A stretch of DNA of 64,000 nt from Vibrionales bacterium SWAT-3. GTDB taxonomy: Bacteria > Pseudomonadota > Gammaproteobacteria > Enterobacterales > Vibrionaceae. Both the position numbers and the translations under genes were made by a program. The notes below the pieces were generated by a model. That model ran no database searches. It had not been told where the DNA came from and saw nothing but the letters and a program-made list of their open reading frames with translations. How positions within the stretch are numbered: position 1 is the first letter of the stretch; the number at the start of each line of letters is the position of its first letter. Below are positions 20,235 through 28,619 of the stretch, piece after piece. Location of the stretch: positions 62,001 to 126,000 of the forward strand of contig AAZW01000005.1 of the NCBI GenBank assembly GCA_000169995.1, in the 5' to 3' direction.

Positions 20235-20259
20235 TGCGAAGCCTGTTTCAGGCTTCGCA
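20235..20259 (+). terminator. Terminator of the GAPDH gene
   Basis: Perfect 11-bp stem TGCGAAGCCTG / CAGGCTTCGCA with a 3-nt loop, then CCCCTTTTGTTTT. Confidence 0.8.
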
Positions 20260-20298
20260 ACCCCTTTTGTTTTACTCCCCCGTATAAACAGAAGGGTT

Positions 20299-20343
20299 GC
20301 CACTTAGATCTGCTCTCTCTAACGGATCTGAGTGGCCTTTTTA
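20299..20343 (+). terminator. Second hairpin terminator between GAPDH and hcr
   Basis: GCCACT-T-AGATC pairs with GATCT-G-AGTGGC and is followed by a T run on the + strand. It probably backs up the first terminator. Confidence 0.65.
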
Positions 20344-20371
20344 TATCAGAAGTTCTGATACACCATATCTT

Positions 20372-21427
20372 CTATAGCTCTACCTCGACATCCGACTGAA
20401 TCGAGCTTGAACATGCCAGTACATAACCTTGCTCTACCTCCTCTGCTGTCAGAGTTTCTTGGCTACTTGATTCCACCGAACCTTTGGTCACTTTGCATTT
20501 GCAAGAGCCACAAATACCGCTGCGACACGCAATAATAATTGGCACACCTGCTTGCTCTAGTGAATCAGCAAGTGGCGTACCCACTTCTGCTTCCACTTCT
20601 TTGCCAAACGTTGGGACAAATACTTTGACAGCACTGTTCTCATTGTCAGCAACTTCAGTTTCAGGCTCTTCTGAATGACCGTTCTGAGTAGCCGGTGTAA
20701 AGCTTTCCTGATAGAAGTTATCCATGTTGAACTCAAGTTCTTTTAGATAACTTTCTATGTCTTGCATGAAACCAACTGGGCCACACAGATAGACGGTGCG
20801 AGCTAAAATATCAGGGCTTAGACTGACCAGCCAATTCTTATCCAATCGACCTTGAGGGGTCGTGGTGCCTTGATTGTCTTTGAGTAATAGCTTGAGGTTA
20901 AAATTAGAGTGAGTTTCATCAAGTTGGTGAAGCTCTTCAAAATAAATCGTCTCTCGCTTATTACGCGCCATATGGATGAAGTCAATCTCAACGCCGCTAT
21001 CTTGACTCAGCCAATACTTCACCATCGCCATAACAGGTGTGATACCGCAACCTGCACTGACTAACGTTACCTTCTTGCTCTCAGTCGGCATGCAATCAAT
21101 ACAGTTAAAGCCACCAGCAGGTTTTAAAACAGCAACCTCATCGCCTTCATCAAGCTCGTCGACAATAAAGTTAGACACCAAGCCACCTTCAACACGCTTA
21201 ACCGTAAGCTTTAAGCGATTGTCTTCTGGACAAGAAGCCACCGAGTAAGCGCGATAATCGGTTTTTGTCGGCATATCCAAGCCCAACGTGATGAACTGGC
21301 CCGGCTTAAAATTGAAATGTAGGTCTTGTGGAATACTGCCAAGCTCGAAGCTGACCGTATCTGGCGTCTCGTGCCATTTCTTTAAGCATACTAAATTGAT
21401 TGAATCGCTATCCGACCATGCATACAT
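20372..21427 (-). CDS. hcr: NADH oxidoreductase for hybrid-cluster protein (Hcr)
   Basis: 351 residues. The N-terminal ferredoxin-NADP reductase-type module shows the FAD-binding DYRAYSVASCP and the NAD-binding VSAGCGITPVMAM. The C-terminal plant-type 2Fe-2S ferredoxin has CRSGICGSCKCKV and a distal LACSS. It passes electrons from NADH to the hybrid-cluster protein encoded just upstream. The pair is expected to be co-transcribed from the hcp promoter, with about 100 bp between genes. Confidence 0.92.
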   Translation of the reverse strand: MYAWSDSDSINLVCLKKWHETPDTVSFELGSIPQDLHFNFKPGQFITLGLDMPTKTDYRAYSVASCPEDNRLKLTVKRVEGGLVSNFIVDELDEGDEVAVLKPAGGFNCIDCMPTESKKVTLVSAGCGITPVMAMVKYWLSQDSGVEIDFIHMARNKRETIYFEELHQLDETHSNFNLKLLLKDNQGTTTPQGRLDKNWLVSLSPDILARTVYLCGPVGFMQDIESYLKELEFNMDNFYQESFTPATQNGHSEEPETEVADNENSAVKVFVPTFGKEVEAEVGTPLADSLEQAGVPIIIACRSGICGSCKCKVTKGSVESSSQETLTAEEVEQGYVLACSSSIQSDVEVEL

Positions 21428-21528
21428 AGTTCACACACCTTACTGATACTAAAGAATTAAATCTAAAAAGCCCCGAAGCTGCACGTTCGCAGAGAACAGC
21501 AACAACGAGGCTTGGGAGTGGGCTTACA

Positions 21529-23190
21529 TTAAGCCGCTAAGATTGTTTTAAGATCTTGCTCTGGCGTTGAAATAGAACGCATGTCGAACTCGTCTTGAAT
21601 AATCTTTAGTAGGTTCTCTGTTAGGAATGCAGGTGCTGTTGGACCGGTGTAGATACCTTTCACACCCAGTGCGAACAGAGTAAGAAGGATAACAATCGCT
21701 TTTTGCTCGAACCAAGATAGAACCAGCGTTAGTGGTAGTTCGTTGATGCCACAGTCAAACTCTTGAGACAGTGCAAGCGCAAGCTGAATCGCCGAGTAAG
21801 CATCGTTACATTGACCCACATCTAATAGACGCGGAATGCCATTGATGTCGCCAAACTGGTTTTTGTTGAAACGGAATTTACCACATGCCAGCGTTAGGAT
21901 AACTGAATCTTCTGGCGCTTGAGCAGTGAAGTCTGTGTAGTAGCTACGCTCAGATTTGTCACCGTCACAACCACCCACAAGGAAGAAGTGTTTGATGTTA
22001 CCTTCTTTCACTTGTTCAACAACCGCAGGTGCTGCTTCCATCAATGCATTACGACCAAAGCCGACAGTGATCATCTGCTCGATTTCGTCATGCTTGAAGC
22101 CTTCTTGTGCAAGTGCACAATCGATTACTGCACTGAAATCGTCGCCTTCAAGGTGAGCAACACCCGGCCAGCCAACAATGCTACGTGTAAATAGACGATC
22201 AGCATACGCACCAACATCTGGGTTAAGCAGGCAGTTAGACGTCATTACAATTGCGCCAGGGAAGTTAGCGAACTCTTTCTGCTGGTTCTGCCAAGCGCTA
22301 CCGTAGTTACCCGCAAGGTGTGGGTACTTGTTCAGTTCAGGGTAACCGTGTGCAGGTAGCATCTCACCGTTGGTGTAAACGTTAATGCCCTTGCCTTCGG
22401 TTTGTTGAAGGATCTTTTCTAGATCGTGAAGGTCATGACCAGAAACAAGGATACAGTGCCCCTTCTTAGTCTTCACATTCACCGTTGTTGGTTGTGGGTG
22501 ACCGAATGTATCTGTCTCGCCCTTGTCTAGCATTTCCATTACTTTGTAGTTCATCAAGCCAATCTGCATTGATGTATCCAGTAACTGTTTTAGGTCGGTT
22601 GGATCAGTACCTAAGAAAGCCATGATTTCGTGATATTCAGCAAAGATTGCATCATCCGTTTGGCCAAGAACTCGAGCATGCTCCATGTAAGCCGCAGCAC
22701 CTTTTAAGCCGTATAGGCAAAGAAGACGAAGACCAATCACATCTTCGTGTTGAGAGTCGTGACCACGGTTAACTGCTGCTTGTGGTGCAAGTGCCAGTAG
22801 CTCTGAAGAATCTGTTGGTAGATCGAACTGCGCGGCAGGAGAAAGCGCTGGAATTTCGAAACCAATTAGCGTCGCGGCAGCGCGAACTTTTTGCTCTAAA
22901 CGCTGTTTGAATTCATGAGATTGCTGTGCAAATTCGATGATACGAGCAGGGTCGAAGTTAACGTTGGTCAATGTTGCGAAGAACGCTTTTGGTGCCCACT
23001 CGTCAATTTCAGTATCAATAACATCGCAAGTGCGACCTAAGCTTGCCCAAAAAGAAACACCTTGAAGAGAATACACCAACACATCTTGAAGGTCTGACAC
23101 TTCCGAGGTTTTGCCACACATACCTTGTGCGAAAGAACAGCCTTTTACAGTGGGTGTTTGAATGGTTTGTTCACATTGAATACAGAACAT
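21529..23190 (-). CDS. hcp: Hybrid-cluster protein (Hcp, hydroxylamine/NO reductase)
   Basis: 553 residues. The N terminus, [18 protein letters not shown] then MCGKT, has the C-x2-C-x11-C-x6-C spacing of class II Hcp, expected to carry a 2Fe-2S cluster. Hybrid-cluster ligands lie in [26 protein letters not shown] and [11 protein letters not shown]. In E. coli, Hcp is a high-affinity NO reductase and also a protein S-nitrosylase; hydroxylamine reduction is known in vitro. A sigma-54 promoter and two NorR-like sites lie upstream, which fits induction by nitric oxide. Confidence 0.95.
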   Translation of the reverse strand: MFCIQCEQTIQTPTVKGCSFAQGMCGKTSEVSDLQDVLVYSLQGVSFWASLGRTCDVIDTEIDEWAPKAFFATLTNVNFDPARIIEFAQQSHEFKQRLEQKVRAAATLIGFEIPALSPAAQFDLPTDSSELLALAPQAAVNRGHDSQHEDVIGLRLLCLYGLKGAAAYMEHARVLGQTDDAIFAEYHEIMAFLGTDPTDLKQLLDTSMQIGLMNYKVMEMLDKGETDTFGHPQPTTVNVKTKKGHCILVSGHDLHDLEKILQQTEGKGINVYTNGEMLPAHGYPELNKYPHLAGNYGSAWQNQQKEFANFPGAIVMTSNCLLNPDVGAYADRLFTRSIVGWPGVAHLEGDDFSAVIDCALAQEGFKHDEIEQMITVGFGRNALMEAAPAVVEQVKEGNIKHFFLVGGCDGDKSERSYYTDFTAQAPEDSVILTLACGKFRFNKNQFGDINGIPRLLDVGQCNDAYSAIQLALALSQEFDCGINELPLTLVLSWFEQKAIVILLTLFALGVKGIYTGPTAPAFLTENLLKIIQDEFDMRSISTPEQDLKTILAA

Positions 23191-23216
23191 ATAGGGGCTC
23201 CAGTAATTTTTATTAG

Positions 23217-23237
23217 CTGTAAGTACTTTGCTTACAG
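23217..23237. promoter_or_regulatory. Inverted repeat in the hcp 5' untranslated region
   Basis: CTGTAAG - 7 nt - CTTACAG, between the predicted sigma-54 transcription start (about 23249) and the hcp ATG (23190). It could be a repressor site or an mRNA hairpin; no regulator was recognised. Confidence 0.45.
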
Positions 23238-23260
23238 TGACTTATTCCAAACCCTATAGA

Positions 23261-23276
23261 GCATCAAGCGTGCCAA
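23261..23276 (-). promoter_or_regulatory. Sigma-54 promoter of hcp-hcr
   Basis: On the minus strand TTGGCACGCTTGATGCTC has GG (23274-23273) and GC (23262-23261) with exactly 10 nt between. This gives a start near 23249, 59 nt upstream of hcp. Confidence 0.75.
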
Positions 23277-23328
23277 CTTTTAATTTGTTGATTTTTAAGG
23301 AATTAAACCAAACCCATATTTTTAATGC

Positions 23329-23382
23329 GTGATTATGACTACATTTTACGAGCCAAAGCAAACACACACGTGTCATAGTGAC
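23329..23382. promoter_or_regulatory. Two NorR-like sites upstream of hcp
   Basis: GTGATTATGAC (23329-23339) and GTCATAGTGAC (23372-23382) both fit the GT-N7-AC core of NorR enhancer sites. They lie about 55-110 bp upstream of the -24 element, a usual position for a sigma-54 activator. NorR itself is not encoded in the window. Confidence 0.55.
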
Positions 23383-23463
23383 TCTCGTCAATTATTTTGC
23401 GGCGTTCATGTTTCGTTCAGAAAAGGAGCGATAAAGTAACAACATAGAAAAAGAGGAATGAAT

Positions 23464-23694
23464 ATGAAAAATATATTAGTTACGATTGTTGCGCTATTTA
23501 CTGGCCTTTTGGCGCTATTCACAAGCTTGATCCTTGCTATTCCTTTGGCTATTGCAGCTTTGATTACCGGCAAGCGCATTCAGAATCAAATGAAGAAACA
23601 AGGCTTCGCAGCTCATATGAACACTCATCACTCATCGACATCTGATGCTGGTGTTATTGAAGGCGAGTACGAAGACCTTTCAAATAGAAAATAG
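23464..23694 (+). CDS. Small membrane protein, unknown function
   Basis: 76 residues from the ATG at 23464, which has AGAGGAA at about 7 nt; an ATG two codons earlier is too close to that site. One long hydrophobic N-terminal stretch (about 4-37) is followed by a basic then acidic soluble tail ending in EGEYEDLSNRK. No family was recognised. It lies 47 bp before the lipoprotein hydrolase and could share its transcript. Confidence 0.65.
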   Translation: MKNILVTIVALFTGLLALFTSLILAIPLAIAALITGKRIQNQMKKQGFAAHMNTHHSSTSDAGVIEGEYEDLSNRK

Positions 23695-23741
23695 TCTAAG
23701 CTTTTGCTTCAAGACAACAACGATAGAGACTACACCAAACA

Positions 23742-24905
23742 ATGCACAGAAAGACCATTCTAACTCTGCTCGCTATTACGACTTTAGGTCTCGTTGGCTG
23801 CTCTAACGAGACCACAACTCCAGCTTACGAAGCTTCACCAAACCTACCTGAATATCAACAAGAAAGCTTCGATGCCTATGTGACTGAAACACAAGAGTGG
23901 CTATTAAAAAACCGTGTGTTCATCACCGAAGACAAGCAATTAGAGGTCCAACTTAATTCACCCACCGAGTACCAACCTACCTCACCAAATGGTAAAGCGG
24001 TTTTGTTGGTTCATGGATTAGGCGACTCGCCGTATTCATTTAGAGACATTGCAGAACATTTAGCCGATCAAGGTTACTTGGTCAGAACCGTGTTGCTTCC
24101 CGGTCACGGTAGTCGCGCCGGTGATTTGATGCAACCACACCTCGAAGACTGGCAAGGCGTTGTAGCTCATCATACTAAGTTGCTTGAGCAAGAGTACGAT
24201 TCAGTGTGGCTTGGGGGTTACTCTACGGGAGCGAACCTTGTAACGTCACAAGCCATGAAAGATCCAAAGATCGAGGGGCTACTGCTATTCTCACCAGCGT
24301 TTCAACCCAATTCATCGGCCGTACAATACGCTGAGCTAGCGAGCTACTTCGTGACTTGGGCGGACCAAGATCCTGAAGACAACATACTGCGTTATAACTC
24401 ACTACCAATGAACGGAGCATCGGTATACTACGAGACCTCAGAAGTGGTTCGTGCAGATTTAGAAGCTCAGCAATTCGACAAGCCAGTGTTCATTATGATG
24501 AGTGAAGGCGACAGTGTGATAGACACTAGCTTTGTTCAGCAGGCATTTACTGAGTCTATGCCAAACCCAAATAATGTGTTGGTGTGGCAAGGGGAAACTA
24601 AGCTCGATGACCCTCGCGCCGTTCAATACAGCATGAAGATCCCAGAGCAACGTATCTCGAACGGCTCACACATGGGTTTACTATTCTCGCCAAGTAATCC
24701 GTATTACGGCATCAATGGCAGCGAGAAAATTTGTTCGAATGGACAAGAAGAGGGCTTTGAGGAGAAGTGTAATGCGAACAGCGAAGTGTGGTATTCAGCA
24801 TGGGGATACCGTGAAGAAGGTAAAAATCACGCTCGCCTAACGTATAACCCTTACTTTTCCGACTCAATGGCCAAACTTGATTCAGTGCTGAACTCGGCAG
24901 GTTAG
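23742..24905 (+). CDS. Alpha/beta hydrolase lipoprotein
   Basis: 387 residues. The N terminus MHRKTILTLLAITTLGLVGCSNE is a lipoprotein signal with the lipobox LVGC, so the enzyme should be anchored in the envelope. The hydrolase core shows VLLVHGLGDSPYSF (oxyanion-hole HG) and the nucleophile elbow GGYSTGAN (Ser about 166). A likely catalytic His is in SNGSHMGL. The substrate is unknown; a lipase or esterase role is plausible. Confidence 0.85.
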   Translation: MHRKTILTLLAITTLGLVGCSNETTTPAYEASPNLPEYQQESFDAYVTETQEWLLKNRVFITEDKQLEVQLNSPTEYQPTSPNGKAVLLVHGLGDSPYSFRDIAEHLADQGYLVRTVLLPGHGSRAGDLMQPHLEDWQGVVAHHTKLLEQEYDSVWLGGYSTGANLVTSQAMKDPKIEGLLLFSPAFQPNSSAVQYAELASYFVTWADQDPEDNILRYNSLPMNGASVYYETSEVVRADLEAQQFDKPVFIMMSEGDSVIDTSFVQQAFTESMPNPNNVLVWQGETKLDDPRAVQYSMKIPEQRISNGSHMGLLFSPSNPYYGINGSEKICSNGQEEGFEEKCNANSEVWYSAWGYREEGKNHARLTYNPYFSDSMAKLDSVLNSAG

Positions 24906-24926
24906 CCAGACAAACTCATAAAAACT

Positions 24927-24961
24927 AAAAAGCTCACTAGCGATTCGCTGTGAGCTTTTTT
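24927..24961. terminator. Bidirectional terminator
   Basis: Stem AAAAAGCTCAC / GTGAGCTTTTT with an inner AGCG/CGCT pairing. It serves the hydrolase gene and the convergent LysE-type gene. Confidence 0.8.
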
Positions 24962-24997
24962 AATACATACCTTTTATTGCGAGTCGGTTGTTTAACG

Positions 24998-25615
24998 CTA
25001 TATGGTCCAAACCACGCGCACAGCAAGCAAAATCAAAACGATACCTGACAGTCGATCAATCAATTGTGCTTTTGAGCGGATTCGTTCAACTATGAGAGGG
25101 CTAGATAGCACCAAGGTGATGAAGGTGTACCATAGGCCATCAACAATCAGCGGAGTCGAGACAATAATCACTTGGTTAGTCAGCTCATTACCGAGCGCGA
25201 CAAATTGGCTAAACAGAGCGATGAAGAACAGTGCGATCTTAGGGCTCAAGATAGAGATTAAGAAAGCTTCACGAGCAGACTGCATGTAGCTCATCTGTTC
25301 ACCTGCTTCTAATTTGGCAGCTACACCACCTTTCGAACGCAGAGCATTTACTCCCAAGTACAACAGATAAGCTGCACCCGCCAAGCTAATAGCTTTAAAT
25401 AACGTTGGAGATTGCTCCAATACCACTGCCAAGCCTACGATGGTTGCAAAGGCATAAATACCAATACCCGCAGCGTGTGACCAAGCAGCGATAAGCACAT
25501 TAATACGACCACCAGCCAAGCTGTGTTTAGCGATCATTGCTAAACTTGGCCCCGGAGACATTGCTCCTAGTAGGCAAATCGCCAATAAAGAAAACCAAAT
25601 TGTTACCGTCATCAT
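24998..25615 (-). CDS. LysE/RhtB family amino-acid exporter
   Basis: 205 residues from the ATG at 25615 (MMTVTIWFSLLAICLLGAMSPGPS). The frame continues upstream to 25660, but AGGAA sits just before the chosen start. It has six hydrophobic segments and the MSPGPSLAM family signature. It is likely an exporter of one or more amino acids. The neighbouring LysR and Lrp regulators and the YjeH-like permease suggest an amino-acid efflux cluster. Confidence 0.85.
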   Translation of the reverse strand: MMTVTIWFSLLAICLLGAMSPGPSLAMIAKHSLAGGRINVLIAAWSHAAGIGIYAFATIVGLAVVLEQSPTLFKAISLAGAAYLLYLGVNALRSKGGVAAKLEAGEQMSYMQSAREAFLISILSPKIALFFIALFSQFVALGNELTNQVIIVSTPLIVDGLWYTFITLVLSSPLIVERIRSKAQLIDRLSGIVLILLAVRVVWTI

Positions 25616-25725
25616 TCCATTCCTAGTCAAACCATGCGTTCTTGTTGAACGCTCTACCATTGATAGTTAGCATAATTATCACTTGGTATTATTTGAAATC
25701 AAAGATAATCATCATAGCTATGACT

Positions 25726-26646
25726 TCAAGTCATACTGATATTGTAACTCGACTTTTGCATTGCCTGGAACGCCTTTTCTCGAGCCCATTTATGTGCAGA
25801 GTCGTTGTCATACTTCGGGTGCCACATTAACCAATAGGTGTGCATTTCAGTTTCGAATGGCAATGGGAAGTACTTAACCTCAAGATGCCTACCTAGGTTA
25901 TAGGCAATGTGTTCCGGTACGATCATCAAATAATCGTCTTGCATTAACACATTACTTTCCGATGAAAAGAACGGAACCTTAAATGCAACTCTGCGTTTTA
26001 ACCCTTGCTTTTTCAATGCAATATCGGCGTAGCTATCTTTATCTCCTCCCCCGGTAACCTTGATATGAGAGTAGTGGACAATATCTTCGGAACTTAACGC
26101 CTCTTGCTGAGCCAATGGGTGTGACTTGCGCATTAAACATACCGATTTGTCCTCTCCAAGCTTGATACTCGATACATGTTCCGGCTTTTTAGGAAACATG
26201 CTGGAGGCCAAGTGGATTCCCGATTCATTGAGTGATTCAAGGTAGTTTGGCTGCCACAAACGGTAGGCCAAATTGATGTTCGGCGCATCTGCTGATACCT
26301 CGGCAACAATCACTGGCAAAATATACTGAGCAACATAGTCACTTGAAGACAATACAAACTCACCCTGCCACTCTTGCGGTTCAAATGGTTTGTCATCTAG
26401 CAAGTGGTCAAACTCACCGAGTAGGTCATCGAGTTTCTCTTTAAGCAAGATAGCTCGATTGGTTGGCACCAGCTTATTGCCATCACGCACTAACAAAGGG
26501 TCACCACATAATTCTCGTAGCTGGCTAAGTTGGCGGCTCACCGCTGATTGTGTGATATACAGGCGTTGCGCGGCTCGGCTCACATGACACTCTTCAAGCA
26601 GGACATGCAGTGAACGCAGTAGATTTAAGTTGATATTGCCTAGCAT
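25726..26646 (-). CDS. LysR family transcriptional regulator
   Basis: 306 residues. N-terminal winged helix (NLLRSLHVLLEECHVSRAAQRLYITQSAVSRQLSQLREL), then a periplasmic-binding-type effector domain. The residues resemble LysR proteins of the NhaR/LeuO-like branch, but the ligand cannot be told. The start overlaps the end of the Lrp-type gene by 7 bp, so the two regulators are probably translated from one mRNA. Confidence 0.9.
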   Translation of the reverse strand: MLGNINLNLLRSLHVLLEECHVSRAAQRLYITQSAVSRQLSQLRELCGDPLLVRDGNKLVPTNRAILLKEKLDDLLGEFDHLLDDKPFEPQEWQGEFVLSSSDYVAQYILPVIVAEVSADAPNINLAYRLWQPNYLESLNESGIHLASSMFPKKPEHVSSIKLGEDKSVCLMRKSHPLAQQEALSSEDIVHYSHIKVTGGGDKDSYADIALKKQGLKRRVAFKVPFFSSESNVLMQDDYLMIVPEHIAYNLGRHLEVKYFPLPFETEMHTYWLMWHPKYDNDSAHKWAREKAFQAMQKSSYNISMT

Positions 26647-27101
26647 GAATGTACCGTCGGATTCAGCTTGTTAAAAAACTCGGTCAACACAGTATGAGTC
26701 ATTAGATGGCGAAGCTCTGGATAGCTTTGCAGCTGATCGCGAACTTGATTTAAACGTTCCATACTCTCGACCTCGACATACAGCATCATGTCTGTTTCCC
26801 CACTAATAGAGTGGCACCATTGCACACCATCAATACCATGAATTTGGTTCGCGTAAGACTCGCAGCTATGGTCACTGCTCGACAGGTCAAACTTCAACGA
26901 GATATAGGCGCATACGTTTTTCGTTTGGCTGGGCTCATCAACAAGAGCGCAGTAACCTTTGATGACTTTGTCACTTTCTAACTTCTTAATTCGCGCATTC
27001 ACCGCCGAACGAGAGAGGTTCACTTCTCTCGCAATATCGCTCACTGAGCAACGAGCATTGCTTTTTAGAATATCTAAAATTTGGCGATCAAATTTATCCA
27101 T
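26640..27101 (-). CDS. Lrp/AsnC family transcriptional regulator
   Basis: 153 residues from MDKFDRQILDILKSNARCSVSDIAREVNLSRSAV, the classic Lrp start; the frame extends six codons further (27119) with no better ribosome binding site. The C-terminal RAM domain binds amino-acid effectors. It is divergent from the YjeH-like exporter and overlaps the LysR gene. Regulation of that exporter by amino acids is a reasonable inference. Confidence 0.9.
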   Translation of the reverse strand: MDKFDRQILDILKSNARCSVSDIAREVNLSRSAVNARIKKLESDKVIKGYCALVDEPSQTKNVCAYISLKFDLSSSDHSCESYANQIHGIDGVQWCHSISGETDMMLYVEVESMERLNQVRDQLQSYPELRHLMTHTVLTEFFNKLNPTVHSC

Positions 27102-27338
27102 GCTTTTGATTCTTCCCATTTATTGTTCTATTTGTCACGCCTAATTTGACACAACTTTTGAACTTATAACAGTCGCTGTTTACGACAGCCGACACTTTGA
27201 CACTTAATCCAAGAAATACCGTTAAAATGGCGGCGGCTTACGACGTTTCGCTAGCTGTATTATTGATGACGACAATGTATGCTTTCATTCACACTCTTTC
27301 CATTCCCAGATCAAAATCGTCACAAGCTAGGAGAGCGA

Positions 27339-28604
27339 ATGACCCAGCTAAAACAAGAAATCACGCTAATGTCCGGCATCGGGCAACTTTCAACGACCTT
27401 ACTTGGTACTGGGCTATTTATGATTCCCGCTATCGCGGCAGGTATTGCAGGTCAATTATCACTGTTAGCCTGGTTAATCCTGTTTATCGCTATTTGTCCT
27501 ATTGCTCTCACTTTCGCCGCGCTGGGTAAACGCTACCCGAACGCGGGAGGCACTGCCTATTTTGTTCGCCAAGCGTTTAGTGAAAGATTGGAAACGAGTG
27601 TCGCTTGGTTGTTTGTGAGTGTAGTGCCCGTGGGTATTCCAGCGGCTATCGCGTTAGCTGGCGGCTTTGCCCAACAGCTATTACCAGCACCGCTCGACAC
27701 AACACTCGGCGCTCAGTTCTTTACCGTAGCGCTACTGATTGCGGTCAATCTTATGGGCAGTAAATCTTCCGGCCGCCTACAAACCGTGATTGCCCTGTCG
27801 ATCTTTGCCTTAGTTAGTGCTTTCGTTTGGAAGGCTGAGAGCACTGTAACCGATATAGCGTTACCTAGCCTATCCTCTGACTCCATGTGGTCTATTGGCG
27901 CCGCACTGGCAGTGATGTTTTGGTGTTTTGTCGGAATCGAAGCTTTTGCTCATATGGGGGAAGAATTCAAGAACCCTCAAAGGGATTTCCCTATTGCTAT
28001 CGTAGTTGGTTGTTTCATTGCTGGCTTAGTGTATTGGGCTTGTTCAGTGGTGATCCTCAAGCTAGGTGCGTATGGCTCTGCGGAGTTTGACGCCGCATCA
28101 ATCCCATGGGTAACTGAACAACTGTTTGGGAATGGATTTAAAGCTGTTATTAGTGTGCTTGGTTTCTTTGCCTGTTTCGCTAGCCTGAATCTATACACAC
28201 AAAGCTTGTCACGAATGATCTGGGCTCAGGCTCGTCAACATCGCCCTGATGGCAAAATGGCCCAGCTCAATAGCCGCGGAGTGCCACTCTACCCAACGTT
28301 AGCAATCGGCGTTATCGCACTGATTTCATGTGTGATTGGCGAGCTTTCCAATCTAGATCTTGAGTTCTTTCTAAAGCTCGCTAACGGTATTTTTGTTCTG
28401 GTTTATCTACTTGCAATGCTAGCCGCTTGCCGACTTCTGAATGGTGCTTCTAGATATACAGCGATGCTTTCATTGGTTATCTGCACTGTCGTGTTTATCT
28501 GCCTAAGTTGGTCGATGCTCTATGCTGTGACGATTTTTGTGACATTGTCACTCCCTTGGCAAAAGTGGTTCGGTAAACCCACCGTTTCTATCGATAAGTT
28601 ATAA
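27339..28604 (+). CDS. yjeH: YjeH-like methionine/branched-chain amino-acid exporter (APC family)
   Basis: 421 residues from the ATG at 27339, which is preceded by AGGAGA; the open frame starts earlier at 27279. About 12 hydrophobic segments. By eye it follows E. coli YjeH closely: LSTTLLGTGLFMIPA, YPNAGGTAYFVRQAF, MFWCFVGIEAFAHM and FKNPQRDFP. YjeH exports L-methionine and branched-chain amino acids. Divergent Lrp and LysR regulators fit that role. Confidence 0.85.
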   Translation: MTQLKQEITLMSGIGQLSTTLLGTGLFMIPAIAAGIAGQLSLLAWLILFIAICPIALTFAALGKRYPNAGGTAYFVRQAFSERLETSVAWLFVSVVPVGIPAAIALAGGFAQQLLPAPLDTTLGAQFFTVALLIAVNLMGSKSSGRLQTVIALSIFALVSAFVWKAESTVTDIALPSLSSDSMWSIGAALAVMFWCFVGIEAFAHMGEEFKNPQRDFPIAIVVGCFIAGLVYWACSVVILKLGAYGSAEFDAASIPWVTEQLFGNGFKAVISVLGFFACFASLNLYTQSLSRMIWAQARQHRPDGKMAQLNSRGVPLYPTLAIGVIALISCVIGELSNLDLEFFLKLANGIFVLVYLLAMLAACRLLNGASRYTAMLSLVICTVVFICLSWSMLYAVTIFVTLSLPWQKWFGKPTVSIDKL

Positions 28605-28619
28605 GTACCATCGACACCT

